Positions 36,478 through 44,766 of a stretch of 64,000 nucleotides of DNA are shown in pieces. The notes under the pieces are model-generated. The model was not told where the DNA came from, searched no databases, and was given only the letters and a program-made list of their open reading frames with translations. The position numbers were made by a program, and so were the translations under genes. The number at the start of each line of letters is the position of its first letter. Position 1 is the first letter of the stretch. The stretch covers positions 48,443-112,442 of the forward strand of contig NZ_FOBU01000002.1 in assembly GCF_900109915.1 (NCBI RefSeq). The letters run 5' to 3'. Source of the DNA: Luteibacter sp. UNCMF331Sha3.1 (lineage in GTDB: Bacteria > Pseudomonadota > Gammaproteobacteria > Xanthomonadales > Rhodanobacteraceae).

Positions 36478-36870
36478 CTACTCGCCCTGGTAGACCGCCT
36501 CGACGTTGATGCCGTCCGGATCGAGCACGAACGCGGCGTAATAGCGGGCGTGGTAGTGGTCACGGATACCGGGAGGGCCGTTGTCCTTGCCACCGGCTGC
36601 GAGCGCCGCTTCGTGGAATGCGCGCACCTCCGCGCGACTCGCCGCCGAGAAAGCCACGTGGTTGCCTTGGCTGGGCGGGGCGTGGTCGTGGATCCAGAAG
36701 CTCGGATAGCCGTCCCGACCGAAGCCGTGACGATTGCCGCGGTTGTTGGTGTCCTTCGGACCGAACGATTTGATGAGGGTGACCCCCAGCGGTGCGAGCG
36801 CCGCTTTATAGAAAGCATGCGATACCTTGGCATCGGTGACGGCAAACTCGATGTGGTCGATGAGCGACAT
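36478..36870 (-). CDS. VOC-family (glyoxalase/dioxygenase fold) protein
   Basis: 130 residues with paired beta-alpha-beta-beta-beta modules: IDHIEFAVTDAKVSHAFYKAAL at the start, then GNHVAFSAASRAEVRAFHEAAL, and DPDGINVEAVYQGE at the end. Candidate metal ligands are His6, the His in GNHVAF and the C-terminal Glu. Such small VOC proteins are often lactoylglutathione lyase-like or antibiotic-binding; the substrate is unknown. Converges with the oxidoreductase gene at 36426. Confidence 0.88.
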   Translation of the reverse strand: MSLIDHIEFAVTDAKVSHAFYKAALAPLGVTLIKSFGPKDTNNRGNRHGFGRDGYPSFWIHDHAPPSQGNHVAFSAASRAEVRAFHEAALAAGGKDNGPPGIRDHYHARYYAAFVLDPDGINVEAVYQGE

Positions 36871-37138
36871 GGCTGTTCCGGCATTCCGTCAGGCAGGTGA
36901 CGGGTGACGATACAACACCGGCGCGGCGCCAGTCAGCCGCCGAATGAGCCGACCGGCATGCCGGCCACGTCCGTCGCGAGGGCCAACACGCTTCATCGTC
37001 GGGCAGCCAGCCAGAACGGCCCTTCGATGACGAGTGTCTGGCCCGGAATGCCGCAGCGTACTTCGTCCACCGGCGTTTGCGTGCTCTGGATCGACAAGGG
37101 TCATGCCTTAGGTCGTCCGTCGAAGGAGATGCGTGCGC

Positions 37139-38035
37139 TCAGGCGCCACGCCACCGCAATGCCTCGAGCACCAGTGTGAATGCGGGAGACGGCTGGCGCC
37201 TGCCGGGGTAATAGAGGTAATAGCCGGGAAAGGGCGGGCACCAGTCGTCAAGCACACGCATCAGCTTGCCGTCGGCGAGGTAGGGCATGCACTCGGCCTC
37301 GGGAAGGAACGCGATGCCGAGGCCCTCGACTGCGGCGAGCGCGATGTGCGGCGCGGTGTTGAACGTGAGCTGGCCTTCCACGTGCACGTTGATCGGGCGA
37401 CCCTTGCGCTCGAACTCCCACGCGTACAGGCCGCCGTAAGTCGGTAACCGAAGGTTGATGCAGTTGTGCGCCAACAGATCGGCGGGCTTCTTCGGCGCCG
37501 CGCGGCGTGCGAAGTAATCGGGTGATCCCACCGCGGCCATGCGGATGTGTGGCCCGATGGGCACGGCGATCATGTCCTTGTCGATGCTCTCGCCGAGTCG
37601 TACGCCGGCATCGAAGCGATCGGCCACGATGTCGCGGAAGCCATAGCTCACGTCGAACTCCACGTGCACATCGGGGTATTCGCGAAGCAAGGGTCCCAGC
37701 TTCGGCAGTAGGATGTCCTGTAGCACGTGGTCGCCACAGGTAATGCGCACCGTGCCGCCGGGCTTGTCGCGCATCGCGGTCAGCGCGTCGAGCTCGGATT
37801 CGATTTCATCGAAGCGACGGCCGATCGCATGAAGCAGACGTTCGCCTGCTTCGGTCGGCGACACGCTTCGTGTCGTGCGGCTCAGCAGCCGGATATCCAG
37901 CCGTGCCTCCAGCGCTCGTACGGACTGACTCAGTGCGGACTGGGTAACGCCGAGTTGAGCTGCGGCGCGCGTGAAGCTGCGCTCCCGGGCAACGGTCACG
38001 AACGCCTGGAGTTCATGGAGATTGCGTTTGGCCAT
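37139..38035 (-). CDS. LysR-family transcriptional regulator
   Basis: 298 residues from the ATG at 38035, which matches the usual N-terminus (NLHELQAFVTVARERSFTRA); an ATG at 38056 would add seven residues. Winged helix-turn-helix at residues 1-60 (AAAQLGVTQSALSQSVRALEARL), then the two-lobed effector-binding domain (DVHVEFDVSYGFRDIVADRFD). It is divergent from the cupin/MFS genes at 38142-39780, and a textbook T-N11-A operator lies between (38058). It probably controls both itself and that pair. Confidence 0.92.
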   Translation of the reverse strand: MAKRNLHELQAFVTVARERSFTRAAAQLGVTQSALSQSVRALEARLDIRLLSRTTRSVSPTEAGERLLHAIGRRFDEIESELDALTAMRDKPGGTVRITCGDHVLQDILLPKLGPLLREYPDVHVEFDVSYGFRDIVADRFDAGVRLGESIDKDMIAVPIGPHIRMAAVGSPDYFARRAAPKKPADLLAHNCINLRLPTYGGLYAWEFERKGRPINVHVEGQLTFNTAPHIALAAVEGLGIAFLPEAECMPYLADGKLMRVLDDWCPPFPGYYLYYPGRRQPSPAFTLVLEALRWRGA

Positions 38036-38057
38036 GGCCCAGTCTGACACGGCCATT

Positions 38058-38074
38058 CATTAGTCAATCTAATG
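38058..38074. promoter_or_regulatory. LysR-type operator (T-N11-A palindrome)
   Basis: CATTAG-TCAAT-CTAATG is a perfect 6-bp inverted repeat with the ATTAG-N5-CTAAT shape of LysR boxes. It lies between the divergent lysR-type gene and the cupin gene, only 22 bases upstream of the regulator's preferred start codon. Confidence 0.7.
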
Positions 38075-38141
38075 GGCTCGTTAAGCATTCATCATCTAGT
38101 AGGCATGGTCCGCGTGGGACAGACTCAAGGGTCAGTCCTCC

Positions 38142-38576
38142 ATGGAGATTCCCATGCCCATGCCCATGCGCATTTACCGCAATGGATCCCGCCCCTCGGC
38201 GAAAGGCCCGCGCGATTACTTCACCGGGGACGTTCGCATCGACCCGGTGTTCGACACCGCGGAACCCGGCCGCGTCTCGGCGGCACTGGTCACCTTCGAG
38301 CCCGGCGCGCGGACCGCGTGGCACACCCATCCGCTGGGTCAACACCTCGTGGTGCTTTCCGGCCGTGGCTGGACGCAGTGCGAAGGCGGCCCGAAGAAGG
38401 AGATCCGTGCCGGCGACGTCGTATTTTGCGATTGCGGGCAGAAGCACTGGCACGGCGCCACCGACACCACCGCGATGAGCCACATCGCGGTACAGGAATG
38501 GCTCAATGGCTCGCCCGTCGCGTGGATGGAACAGGTTTCCGATGCCGACTACGCCGCGGCCGTCGAGCCGGATTGA
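38142..38576 (+). CDS. Cupin-domain protein of the (R)-mandelonitrile-lyase-like group
   Basis: 144 residues, one cupin barrel. Metal-site motif 1 is visible as [17 protein letters not shown] and motif 2 as [18 protein letters not shown], giving three His plus an acid or amide. Small cupins of this type sit next to SDR and MFS genes and are often annotated as mandelonitrile lyase or carboxymuconolactone-linked. The codons before the ATG-rich start (several in-frame ATGs at 38142-38165) leave the exact N-terminus open. Probably in an operon with the MFS gene 13 bases downstream and controlled by the divergent LysR regulator. Confidence 0.85.
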   Translation: MEIPMPMPMRIYRNGSRPSAKGPRDYFTGDVRIDPVFDTAEPGRVSAALVTFEPGARTAWHTHPLGQHLVVLSGRGWTQCEGGPKKEIRAGDVVFCDCGQKHWHGATDTTAMSHIAVQEWLNGSPVAWMEQVSDADYAAAVEPD

Positions 38577-38589
38577 GGGCAAGCCATTC

Positions 38590-39780
38590 ATGCCTTCGCA
38601 TTCTGTAACGACACCGGCGGCCTGGGCCGGCGTGCTCGCGATGTCGCTTGGTGCTTTCGCGCTCGTCGCGTCGGAATTCATGCCGGTCAGCTTGCTGACT
38701 CCGATCGCCGCCGACCTGCATATCACCGAAGGGCGTGCGGGTCAGGCGATCGCGATCTCGGGCGCGTTCGCGTTGGTGACGAGTCTGTCGATCGCGACGC
38801 TGGCGCGCCGGCTGGACAGAAAACGCCTGCTGCTGGCGTTGACGTCCCTGATGATCGTGTCCGGTGGCATCGTCGGCTTCGCGCCGGACGGTTCGCTGTT
38901 CATGCTCGGCCGCGCCTTGATCGGCATCGCGATCGGTGGCTTCTGGTCGATGTCGGCGGCCGCGGCCATGCGCCTCGTTCCTGCCGATGCCGTGCCGCGT
39001 GCGATGGCGGTCATCAACGGCGGTAACGCGCTGGCAACGGTCGCCGCCGCACCGGTGGGCAGCTTTCTCGGTGCGACCGTCGGATGGCGATGGGCGTTGT
39101 TCTGCGTGGTGCCGATCGCGTTCGTCGCACTGATCTGGCAGTCCATTAGTCTGCCCGCGATGGCGGCATCGGGGCGTGCGCAGCACACCAACGTGCTGAA
39201 GCTCTTCCGCCGACCGCAGGTGGCGTGGGGCATGTTCGCGGTCGGCCTGTTTTTCATGGGGCAGTTCGCGATGTTCACTTATCTGCGGCCATTCCTGGAG
39301 AAGGTCACGCGCGTGGACGTCGCAACCCTGTCCTACCTGTTGCTGACGGTAGGAGCCGCCGGCTGCGTCGGCACGGTGGTCATCGGGCGATTCCTCGATC
39401 GGCGCCTGCACCACACCTTGATCGTCATTCCGCTGCTCATGGCGGTCGTTGTGGCAGCCCTCCTCGCAGGCGGGGCGCACGTCGGTATCACGGCTCTTCT
39501 TCTTGCCGCCTGGGGCCTGCTCGGTACATCTGCGCCGGTGGGCTGGTGGACCTGGCTCAGCCGAACGCTGCCCGATGACGCCGAAGCTGGCGGTGGTCTG
39601 ATGGTCGCGGTGGTCCAGCTCGCAATCACGCTGGGTGCCACGGTGGGGGGTGTGTTGTTCGACACGCTGGGTCACCGCGCGACGTTCGCCGCCAGCGCGG
39701 GTCTGCTGGTGATTTCGGCGGTCGTCGCTGCAGGTGCGGCACGGATGCATGCGTGGCGGGCACCCGTGCCCGTCGGCTGA
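38590..39780 (+). CDS. MFS efflux transporter (DHA1-type)
   Basis: 396 residues, about 12 membrane helices. The start MPSHSVTTPAAWAGVLAMSLGAFALV and motif EFMPVSLLTPIAADL are typical of the DHA1 group including NepI and arabinose/purine-nucleoside exporters; LARRLDRKRLLLAL supplies the loop 2-3 motif, and RALIGIAIGGFW the helix-4 Arg motif. ATG at 38590 follows the cupin gene by 13 bases with GAGGG upstream; the frame is open earlier. Likely exports a small metabolite or drug under control of the LysR regulator. Confidence 0.9.
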   Translation: MPSHSVTTPAAWAGVLAMSLGAFALVASEFMPVSLLTPIAADLHITEGRAGQAIAISGAFALVTSLSIATLARRLDRKRLLLALTSLMIVSGGIVGFAPDGSLFMLGRALIGIAIGGFWSMSAAAAMRLVPADAVPRAMAVINGGNALATVAAAPVGSFLGATVGWRWALFCVVPIAFVALIWQSISLPAMAASGRAQHTNVLKLFRRPQVAWGMFAVGLFFMGQFAMFTYLRPFLEKVTRVDVATLSYLLLTVGAAGCVGTVVIGRFLDRRLHHTLIVIPLLMAVVVAALLAGGAHVGITALLLAAWGLLGTSAPVGWWTWLSRTLPDDAEAGGGLMVAVVQLAITLGATVGGVLFDTLGHRATFAASAGLLVISAVVAAGAARMHAWRAPVPVG

Positions 39781-39791
39781 TAGCCGGAGTG

Positions 39792-40535
39792 TCAACCCTC
39801 GCGCGACCACTCCACCGCATCCGCGCCTGCGGGGATACGCATCGGGCTCGCCGCGTCCGTCGCCGCGTACCAGATCGCCTCGGACACGTCCTGCGCTGTG
39901 GTCACCGGACCGTCGGCGCGCAGGTTCGCGAACGCGTTCTGCGTGAAGTCCGCATAGGCACCCGGTGCGCCTGCCTGCATGCGCGTCATCGCGTTCTCGC
40001 CGAAGCGCGTGTCGGGAGCGCGCCCCGGCAGCACCAGTCGCACGCGGATGTCGAAGGGCGCGAGTTCCAGCGCCAGCGATTCGGTGAACGCGTTCACCGC
40101 GGCCTTGCTCGCCGTGTAGACGGACAGCAACGGCAGCGAGCGGTAGGTGACGCTCGAGGTGACGTTGATCACCACGCCTGCCTTGCGCTCGCGGAACTGC
40201 GGAAGCACCGCCTGCGTCATCGCGATGGTGCCAAGCGTGTTGGCCTCGAAGATGTCGCGCACGGTATCCATCGGCGTGCCTTCCAGCGCGGCCAGCATGC
40301 CGATGCCGGCGTTGTTGACCAGCACGTCGACGGGGCCGGCGGCTTCGATCGCTGCGCGGATGCTCGCGGCGTCCGTGACATCGAGCGCGAGCACGCGGAG
40401 CCGGTCGGAGACGGGAAATAGGTCGGCGCGCGGCGTGCGCATCGTGGCGACGACGTTCCAGCCCTTGTCGAGGAAATAGCGGGCGGCGTCGAGGCCGAAG
40501 CCGGACGAACAGCCGGTGATCAGTACGGTTTGCAC
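39792..40535 (-). CDS. Short-chain dehydrogenase/reductase
   Basis: 247 residues, GTG start with AAGGAG 5 bases upstream. NAD(P) motif TGCSSGFG near the N-terminus, VLVNNAGIG, the catalytic Ser in NVTSSVTYRSL and YTASKAAV. Ends VEWSREG. Divergent from the AraC regulator at 40638, a common pairing in which the regulator controls the oxidoreductase. Converges with the MFS gene. Substrate unknown. Confidence 0.9.
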   Translation of the reverse strand: MQTVLITGCSSGFGLDAARYFLDKGWNVVATMRTPRADLFPVSDRLRVLALDVTDAASIRAAIEAAGPVDVLVNNAGIGMLAALEGTPMDTVRDIFEANTLGTIAMTQAVLPQFRERKAGVVINVTSSVTYRSLPLLSVYTASKAAVNAFTESLALELAPFDIRVRLVLPGRAPDTRFGENAMTRMQAGAPGAYADFTQNAFANLRADGPVTTAQDVSEAIWYAATDAASPMRIPAGADAVEWSREG

Positions 40536-40597
40536 GGGGACTCCTTGAGAAGGGGTGGGGCGTGCCGACCAAGATAGGTGCCCTCGGCCGGACTTGC

Positions 40598-40603
40598 TAC
40601 AAT
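40598..40603 (+). promoter_or_regulatory. Possible -10 element (TACAAT) for the AraC gene
   Basis: TACAAT matches the sigma-70 -10 consensus at 5 of 6 positions and lies 34 bases before the ATG at 40638. The -35 region is poor, which suits an activator-dependent promoter. If used, it excludes the earlier GTG start at 40578. Confidence 0.4.
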
Positions 40604-40637
40604 CCAGAGTCCGCGTTTCATTTGCGAGAGTCCGGCG

Positions 40638-41543
40638 ATGATCGATCCGCTATCCGAGGTAGTCACGCTGCTGCAGCCCGGCTTGCGGCGCTCCAAGATC
40701 GTCGCCGCCGCCGGTCGCTGGGGTGTGCGGCACGCGGTGGTGGGCGAGTCGGTCTACTGCGTGATCCTCGAAGGGCAGTGCATGCTCGACGTGGAGGGCG
40801 AGGAACCGACCGTCCTGCAACCAGGCGATTTCGTGCTGCTGCCGGTGTGGCGCGAGACACTGCTGCGCGGCATGGAGCCGCCGCTCCCGGACGACATCGA
40901 TCGCGAGCCGACGCGGATGGCCGACGGCACGTATCGGCAGGGTCGTCAGGACGGCCCGCACGAACTGCGCATGCTGGCGGGCCTCTGCTCGTTCGACTCG
41001 CCCGATGCGACGTTGCTGGTTTCACTGCTTCCGCGACGCGTGCTCGTGCGCGGCGATCCGCGGCTGTCGACGCTGGTGCAGCTGGTGAGCGACGAAGCGC
41101 GACAGGAACGCCCCGCACGCGACGTCGTGCTGGCGCGTTTGCTGGAAGTACTCTTCATCGAAGCGCTTCGTTCGACGGCGGGCACGGACGCCTCGCCCGG
41201 TCTGTTGCGCGGCCTTGCCGACGCACGCCTCGGCGTCGCCATCCGCCGGATGCACGAAGACCCGACACGCGCATGGACGGTTGTGCAACTCGCGAAGGAA
41301 GCCGCACTGTCGCGCTCGTCGTTCTTCGAGCGCTTCAGCCGCGCGGTGGGCGTCGCCCCCATGGAATACCTGCTCGCCTGGCGCATGGCGATCGCGAAGA
41401 ACCTCCTGCGCCGGAACGAAGGCACGGTGGCCGAGGTGGCCGAGCGCGTGGGCTACAGCTCGGCCAGCACGTTCAGCGTCGCGTTTGCGCGACACGTCGG
41501 CATGCCGCCGATGCGCTTCGCTCGAGACGCCGGGGTGACCTGA
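40638..41543 (+). CDS. AraC-family transcriptional regulator with cupin sensor domain
   Basis: 301 residues. N-terminal cupin_6-type sensor (VCVILEGQCML-like strand VYCVILEGQCMLDVEGEE, VLQPGDFVLLP), C-terminal AraC DNA-binding domain with two helix-turn-helix units: WTVVQLAKEAALSRSSFFERF and VAEVAERVGYSSASTFSVAF. The arrangement is that of regulators controlling a divergent SDR or aldo-keto reductase. Start 40638 (MIDPLSEVV) is supported by a GAGAG site and by TACAAT upstream. Confidence 0.9.
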   Translation: MIDPLSEVVTLLQPGLRRSKIVAAAGRWGVRHAVVGESVYCVILEGQCMLDVEGEEPTVLQPGDFVLLPVWRETLLRGMEPPLPDDIDREPTRMADGTYRQGRQDGPHELRMLAGLCSFDSPDATLLVSLLPRRVLVRGDPRLSTLVQLVSDEARQERPARDVVLARLLEVLFIEALRSTAGTDASPGLLRGLADARLGVAIRRMHEDPTRAWTVVQLAKEAALSRSSFFERFSRAVGVAPMEYLLAWRMAIAKNLLRRNEGTVAEVAERVGYSSASTFSVAFARHVGMPPMRFARDAGVT

Positions 41544-41692
41544 AGATGAGGCGACGGGACGCGCCGGTGGAAGCCGACCGCCTTGGCGATTGTCGCCCGT
41601 AAGGCAACACGGAGCGCACCCGGAACCTCCTAGCCACCGCCTCTTACGACGCCTACATTGGTTTCCCAGCCAGCCATGCCCGGGAGACAGCC

Positions 41693-43375
41693 ATGACCGA
41701 CGTAGTCGCCGATCCCCTGACCATCGGGCCCGACCTTGCGCTGGGTGTCGAGGTTTCCAGAATCCCTGAAGGTGGCGTGTTCGCCGGGCACGTCGACGGC
41801 GAGGCGGTGATGCTGGCGCGTACCAGCGCCGGGCTGACCGCCATCGCGGCCGCATGCAGCCACTACAGCGGCCCGCTGCACGAGGGACTGCGTGTCGGCG
41901 ACCACATCCACTGCCCGTGGCACCACGCGTGTTTCGACCTGCGGAATGGCCTTGCGACGAAGGCCCCTGCGCTGTCGCCGCTCGCGTGCTGGCGCGTCGA
42001 GGAAATCGACGGAAAGGTGTTCGTCCGCGAGAAACTCGATGCACCGGTCTCGCGCGAGCAGGAAGCCGACGCGCTCTTGTGGGAAGCGCGCTCGCGCGCG
42101 AATGGGAGCTCGCCGCAAGCACCCGTCGCGCGCCAGCACGCTTCCCACAACGACGCCTCGGATGCCGGCTCCCGTCAAATCGTCATCGTTGGCGGCGGTG
42201 CTTCCGGCTTCGCTGCCGCACAGCGTCTGCGCGCGCTCGGCTTCGATGGCACGCTGACCATGCTGAGCGCGGATACCGATGCGCCGTACGACCGGCCGAA
42301 TGTGTCGAAGGATTACCTCGCGGGCACGGCGGAGCCGGAGTGGATGCCGCTGAAGGACGAGGCTTTCTATGCGGGCCTTGGCATCGACCTTCGCCTGAAC
42401 GCCAACGTCACCGCGATCGACGCGAAGGCGCGTGCTGTGACGTTTTTATCGGGTGCAGGCTCGCCGCGAGCGCCCGATCGCCAGCAGGCTGGCTCCCACA
42501 TGGCGAGCGAGACGCTCGAGTACGACAAACTGTTGCTCGCCACGGGTGCCGAGCCCATTCGGCCACAGGCACCGGGTTTCGATCACGCGCACGTGCACAC
42601 GGTGCGCCGCATGAAGGACGCCGAAGCGATCATCGCCGATATCGATCCGTCGCAGACCGTCGCCGTGATCGGCAGCAGTTTCATCGGCATGGAGGTGGCG
42701 GGTTCGTTGCGGCAACGGAACGTTGCCGTGCACGTGATCGGCCCCGAGCCCGTGCCGCTCGCGAGCAAGCTCGGCCCTCGGATCGGTGCGCTGATCCAGC
42801 GCCTGCACGAGGAAAACGGCGTGACGTTCCACCTCGGGCGGCGTGCCGTGGCCTACGAGGATGGGCAGGTGACGCTCGACGACGGATCCACCGTCGCGGC
42901 GTCGCGCGTGGTGCTCGGCATCGGCGTCACACCACGCCTGGCGCTGGCGCAGATGGCAGGCCTCGACGTGGATCGCGGCGTCATCGTCGATCGCTCGATG
43001 CGCACGTCCGATCCCGACATCTTTGCCGCGGGCGACATCGCCAGGTATCCGGGGCCGATGGGCGAGTCTGTGCGCATCGAGCATTGGGTGGTCGCCGAAC
43101 GCCTCGGCCAGATCGCCGCCGCCGCGATGCTCGGTCGGGGCGACGCCTACGACGAGGCGCCGTATTTCTGGAGCGTGCATTACGACGTCACGGTACGTTA
43201 TGTCGGGCACGCGGATGCATGGGACGACATCCAGGTGTTCGGCTCGGTCGAGGCGAAAGACGCCGAAGTGCGCTACGTGAAGAATGGCCACGTGGTAGCG
43301 GTCGCCACCATCAATCGTGATCTGGACTGCCTGAGAGCCGGCCAACGCGTACCGTTCGACGCAGCTGGGCCATAG
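41693..43375 (+). CDS. Rieske 2Fe-2S / FAD-dependent NAD(P)H reductase (AIFM3-like)
   Basis: 560 residues. Residues about 15-115: Rieske domain (AACSHYSGPLHEG and HCPWHHACFDLRNG supply Cys-His pairs). Residues about 127-160: linker whose DNA is a degenerate REP pair (42078-42148). From 161: pyridine-nucleotide-disulfide-reductase fold with FAD motif IVIVGGGASGFAAA, NAD motif VAVIGSSFIGMEVA and the second FAD motif DPDIFAAGDIARYP; C-terminal reductase domain. Residues about 253-270 (SGAGSPRAPDRQQAGSH) are encoded by a second, perfectly conserved REP (42447-42499) inserted between two strands. Passes electrons from NAD(P)H via FAD to the Rieske cluster; partner unknown. GGGAGA precedes the ATG. 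Confidence 0.92.
   Translation: MTDVVADPLTIGPDLALGVEVSRIPEGGVFAGHVDGEAVMLARTSAGLTAIAAACSHYSGPLHEGLRVGDHIHCPWHHACFDLRNGLATKAPALSPLACWRVEEIDGKVFVREKLDAPVSREQEADALLWEARSRANGSSPQAPVARQHASHNDASDAGSRQIVIVGGGASGFAAAQRLRALGFDGTLTMLSADTDAPYDRPNVSKDYLAGTAEPEWMPLKDEAFYAGLGIDLRLNANVTAIDAKARAVTFLSGAGSPRAPDRQQAGSHMASETLEYDKLLLATGAEPIRPQAPGFDHAHVHTVRRMKDAEAIIADIDPSQTVAVIGSSFIGMEVAGSLRQRNVAVHVIGPEPVPLASKLGPRIGALIQRLHEENGVTFHLGRRAVAYEDGQVTLDDGSTVAASRVVLGIGVTPRLALAQMAGLDVDRGVIVDRSMRTSDPDIFAAGDIARYPGPMGESVRIEHWVVAERLGQIAAAAMLGRGDAYDEAPYFWSVHYDVTVRYVGHADAWDDIQVFGSVEAKDAEVRYVKNGHVVAVATINRDLDCLRAGQRVPFDAAGP
42078..42148 (+). repeat. Degenerate REP pair within the Rieske-FAD linker
   Basis: The bases follow, almost in order, the intergenic REP pair at 47738-47803: a GTGGGA head, a GCG-rich stem ending CGCGA/ATGGG, then CGCCGCAAGCACCC, CGCCAGCA and a terminal TCCCAC. 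A few small insertions and substitutions keep the reading frame open (LWEARSRANGSSPQAPVARQ). It codes for the tether between the Rieske and FAD domains. Confidence 0.65.
42447..42499 (-). repeat. Intact type-A REP (with partial mate) inside the Rieske-FAD reductase gene
   Basis: 42478-42499 is identical over all 22 bases to the intergenic type-A REP in minus orientation (TCGCCAGCAGGCTGGCTCCC, then AC). The 25-30 bases before it (GTGCAGGCTCGCCGCGAGCG) resemble the mate that normally precedes it. It is read in frame as RQQAGSH. The exact match suggests a recent insertion. Confidence 0.9.
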
Positions 43376-43383
43376 ACGCTCCG

Positions 43384-43757
43384 GTGGGATCCCGTTGGCT
43401 CGCGGCAAGTCCCCTTCGCCAGCAGGCTGGCTCCCACCACAACAGGATCGGTCTGGCGTTGTGGCACGCTGTTACCAGAGCTCGCCGCTATAGCGGCTCC
43501 TACAAGAGCGCATCGCGGCGTGGTTATTCGTGTGGGAGCGGCCTTGGCCGCGATGGGTCTGCGACATGACCCCATTCGCCAGCAGGCTGGCTCCCACCAC
43601 AACAGGATCGGTCTGGCGTTGTGGCACGCTGTTACCAGAGCTCGCCGCTATAGCGGCTCCTACAAGAGCGCATCGCGGCGTCGCTATTCGTGTGGGAGCG
43701 GCCTTGGCCGCGATGGGTCTGCGACATGACCCCATTCGCCAGCAGGCTGGGTCCCAC
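43384..43757. repeat. REP array with a 160-bp tandem duplication
   Basis: Contains three type-A REPs in minus orientation (43416, 43576, 43736; the last has one change), type-B REPs in plus orientation (GTGGGAGCGGCCTTGGCCGC, near 43531 and 43691), and type-C REPs in minus orientation (CGCCGCTATAGCGGCTCCTA, near 43483 and 43643). The block 43416-43575 is repeated at 43576-43735 with about two differences. It fills the gap between the Rieske-FAD and Mrr genes; no gene is seen. Confidence 0.92.
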
Positions 43758-43783
43758 CGTGATTTCTCCAGATCGTAGGCGGG

Positions 43784-44602
43784 TTACGGCACCGACGGCG
43801 TCGTCTTTTCCAGGATGCGCATCGACTCGGCGTTCTTCGCTTCCCAATCCGCGATCTCGGCCTTGGTCGTCGGCGTGTCGTGCACGATGACGGGGTGGCC
43901 GTTGAGCGTGGACGCCTCACGCTGCTGCGTGGCGCGGATGAACGGGGCGGATGGCCTTGCCGCGACCGCCGCGATCTGACGCGTGGCCTGCGACGTCGCC
44001 GCGCGCATGATGTCGAGCTCCGCTTTCTGGAACGACGCCATGTAATAGGTGTAGAGCACACCCAGTGCCAGCAGCATCGTCAGGAACGCGCCCGCGATGG
44101 CCAGTGCCGGCGTGCGCGTCGGGGCGCCGCGATGCCTCGCCCGGGAAACCCATGAGGGCATGGCGTCGAGGGTCAGGTGCGGCATGGCCGGCTCCTCGAT
44201 GGGGCCGAGCATGGCGCGCACCACCTTGCCATCGATCAGACGGATGTGCCGGAACTTCGCGGCTGCCTCGATGGCGGCGTTGGTGAATTCACCCGAGGTG
44301 ATCACGATCGCGCCGGTCGCCGCCGCGGTGTGCATCACGCCGATGAGCTGGTGCACATCGTTGTGCGGCACCTTCCAGCAGTTCCAGTGCTTGCACTGCA
44401 CGACGATGGTCTCGAGCCCCTGGCGCAGGATCATGTCGATCCCGCCATCGGTGCGGCGGCCGCCGGCGCCCGTGCCCACATGGTCCACGTCGAACCCCTG
44501 GCCGCGGTAATACGCGGCGATCAGTCGCTCGAACTCGTCCCACGAGACGCGCGTCAGCGCGTCGTCGTGACGGAAATCCACGGGCTTGAAGCCCGTGCTC
44601 AT
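43784..44602 (-). CDS. Membrane-anchored Mrr-type restriction endonuclease-like protein
   Basis: 272 residues. Residues 18-135 form an Mrr_cat domain: WDEFERLIAAYYRGQGF, the Asp56 of DGGIDMIL and Gln69-Cys-Lys71 in VVQCKHW give the D...QxK nuclease core. Residues about 166-188 are one transmembrane helix, followed by a charged, probably periplasmic or cytosolic tail (ELDIMRAATSQATRQIAA). Classical Mrr cuts methylated DNA; membrane-tethered versions are common but of unclear role. AAGGA lies 7 bases before the ATG. Between a REP array and cycA; no operon partner. Confidence 0.88.
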   Translation of the reverse strand: MSTGFKPVDFRHDDALTRVSWDEFERLIAAYYRGQGFDVDHVGTGAGGRRTDGGIDMILRQGLETIVVQCKHWNCWKVPHNDVHQLIGVMHTAAATGAIVITSGEFTNAAIEAAAKFRHIRLIDGKVVRAMLGPIEEPAMPHLTLDAMPSWVSRARHRGAPTRTPALAIAGAFLTMLLALGVLYTYYMASFQKAELDIMRAATSQATRQIAAVAARPSAPFIRATQQREASTLNGHPVIVHDTPTTKAEIADWEAKNAESMRILEKTTPSVP

Positions 44603-44766
44603 CGGTCGTTCCTTACGCGGCGCACATGGGCGTGTCGACGGACTGCCATGGTTCTCCCCCTGTCTCCCTGCGACGCCGCCCCCTGCGGCCGGTCGCCCGG
44701 TAGCGCCGGACTATACCCAATTTTCGGGTGGCGTCCTGTAGGCGAAGGACTACAACGAATCCGGCG

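Noticed and set aside
36871-37138. 91-codon frame at 36904-37179 with a recombinase-like GHALGRPSKEM end
   Set aside because: Resemblance to a serine-recombinase tail is limited to a few residues, there is no catalytic domain, and it overlaps the LysR gene end.
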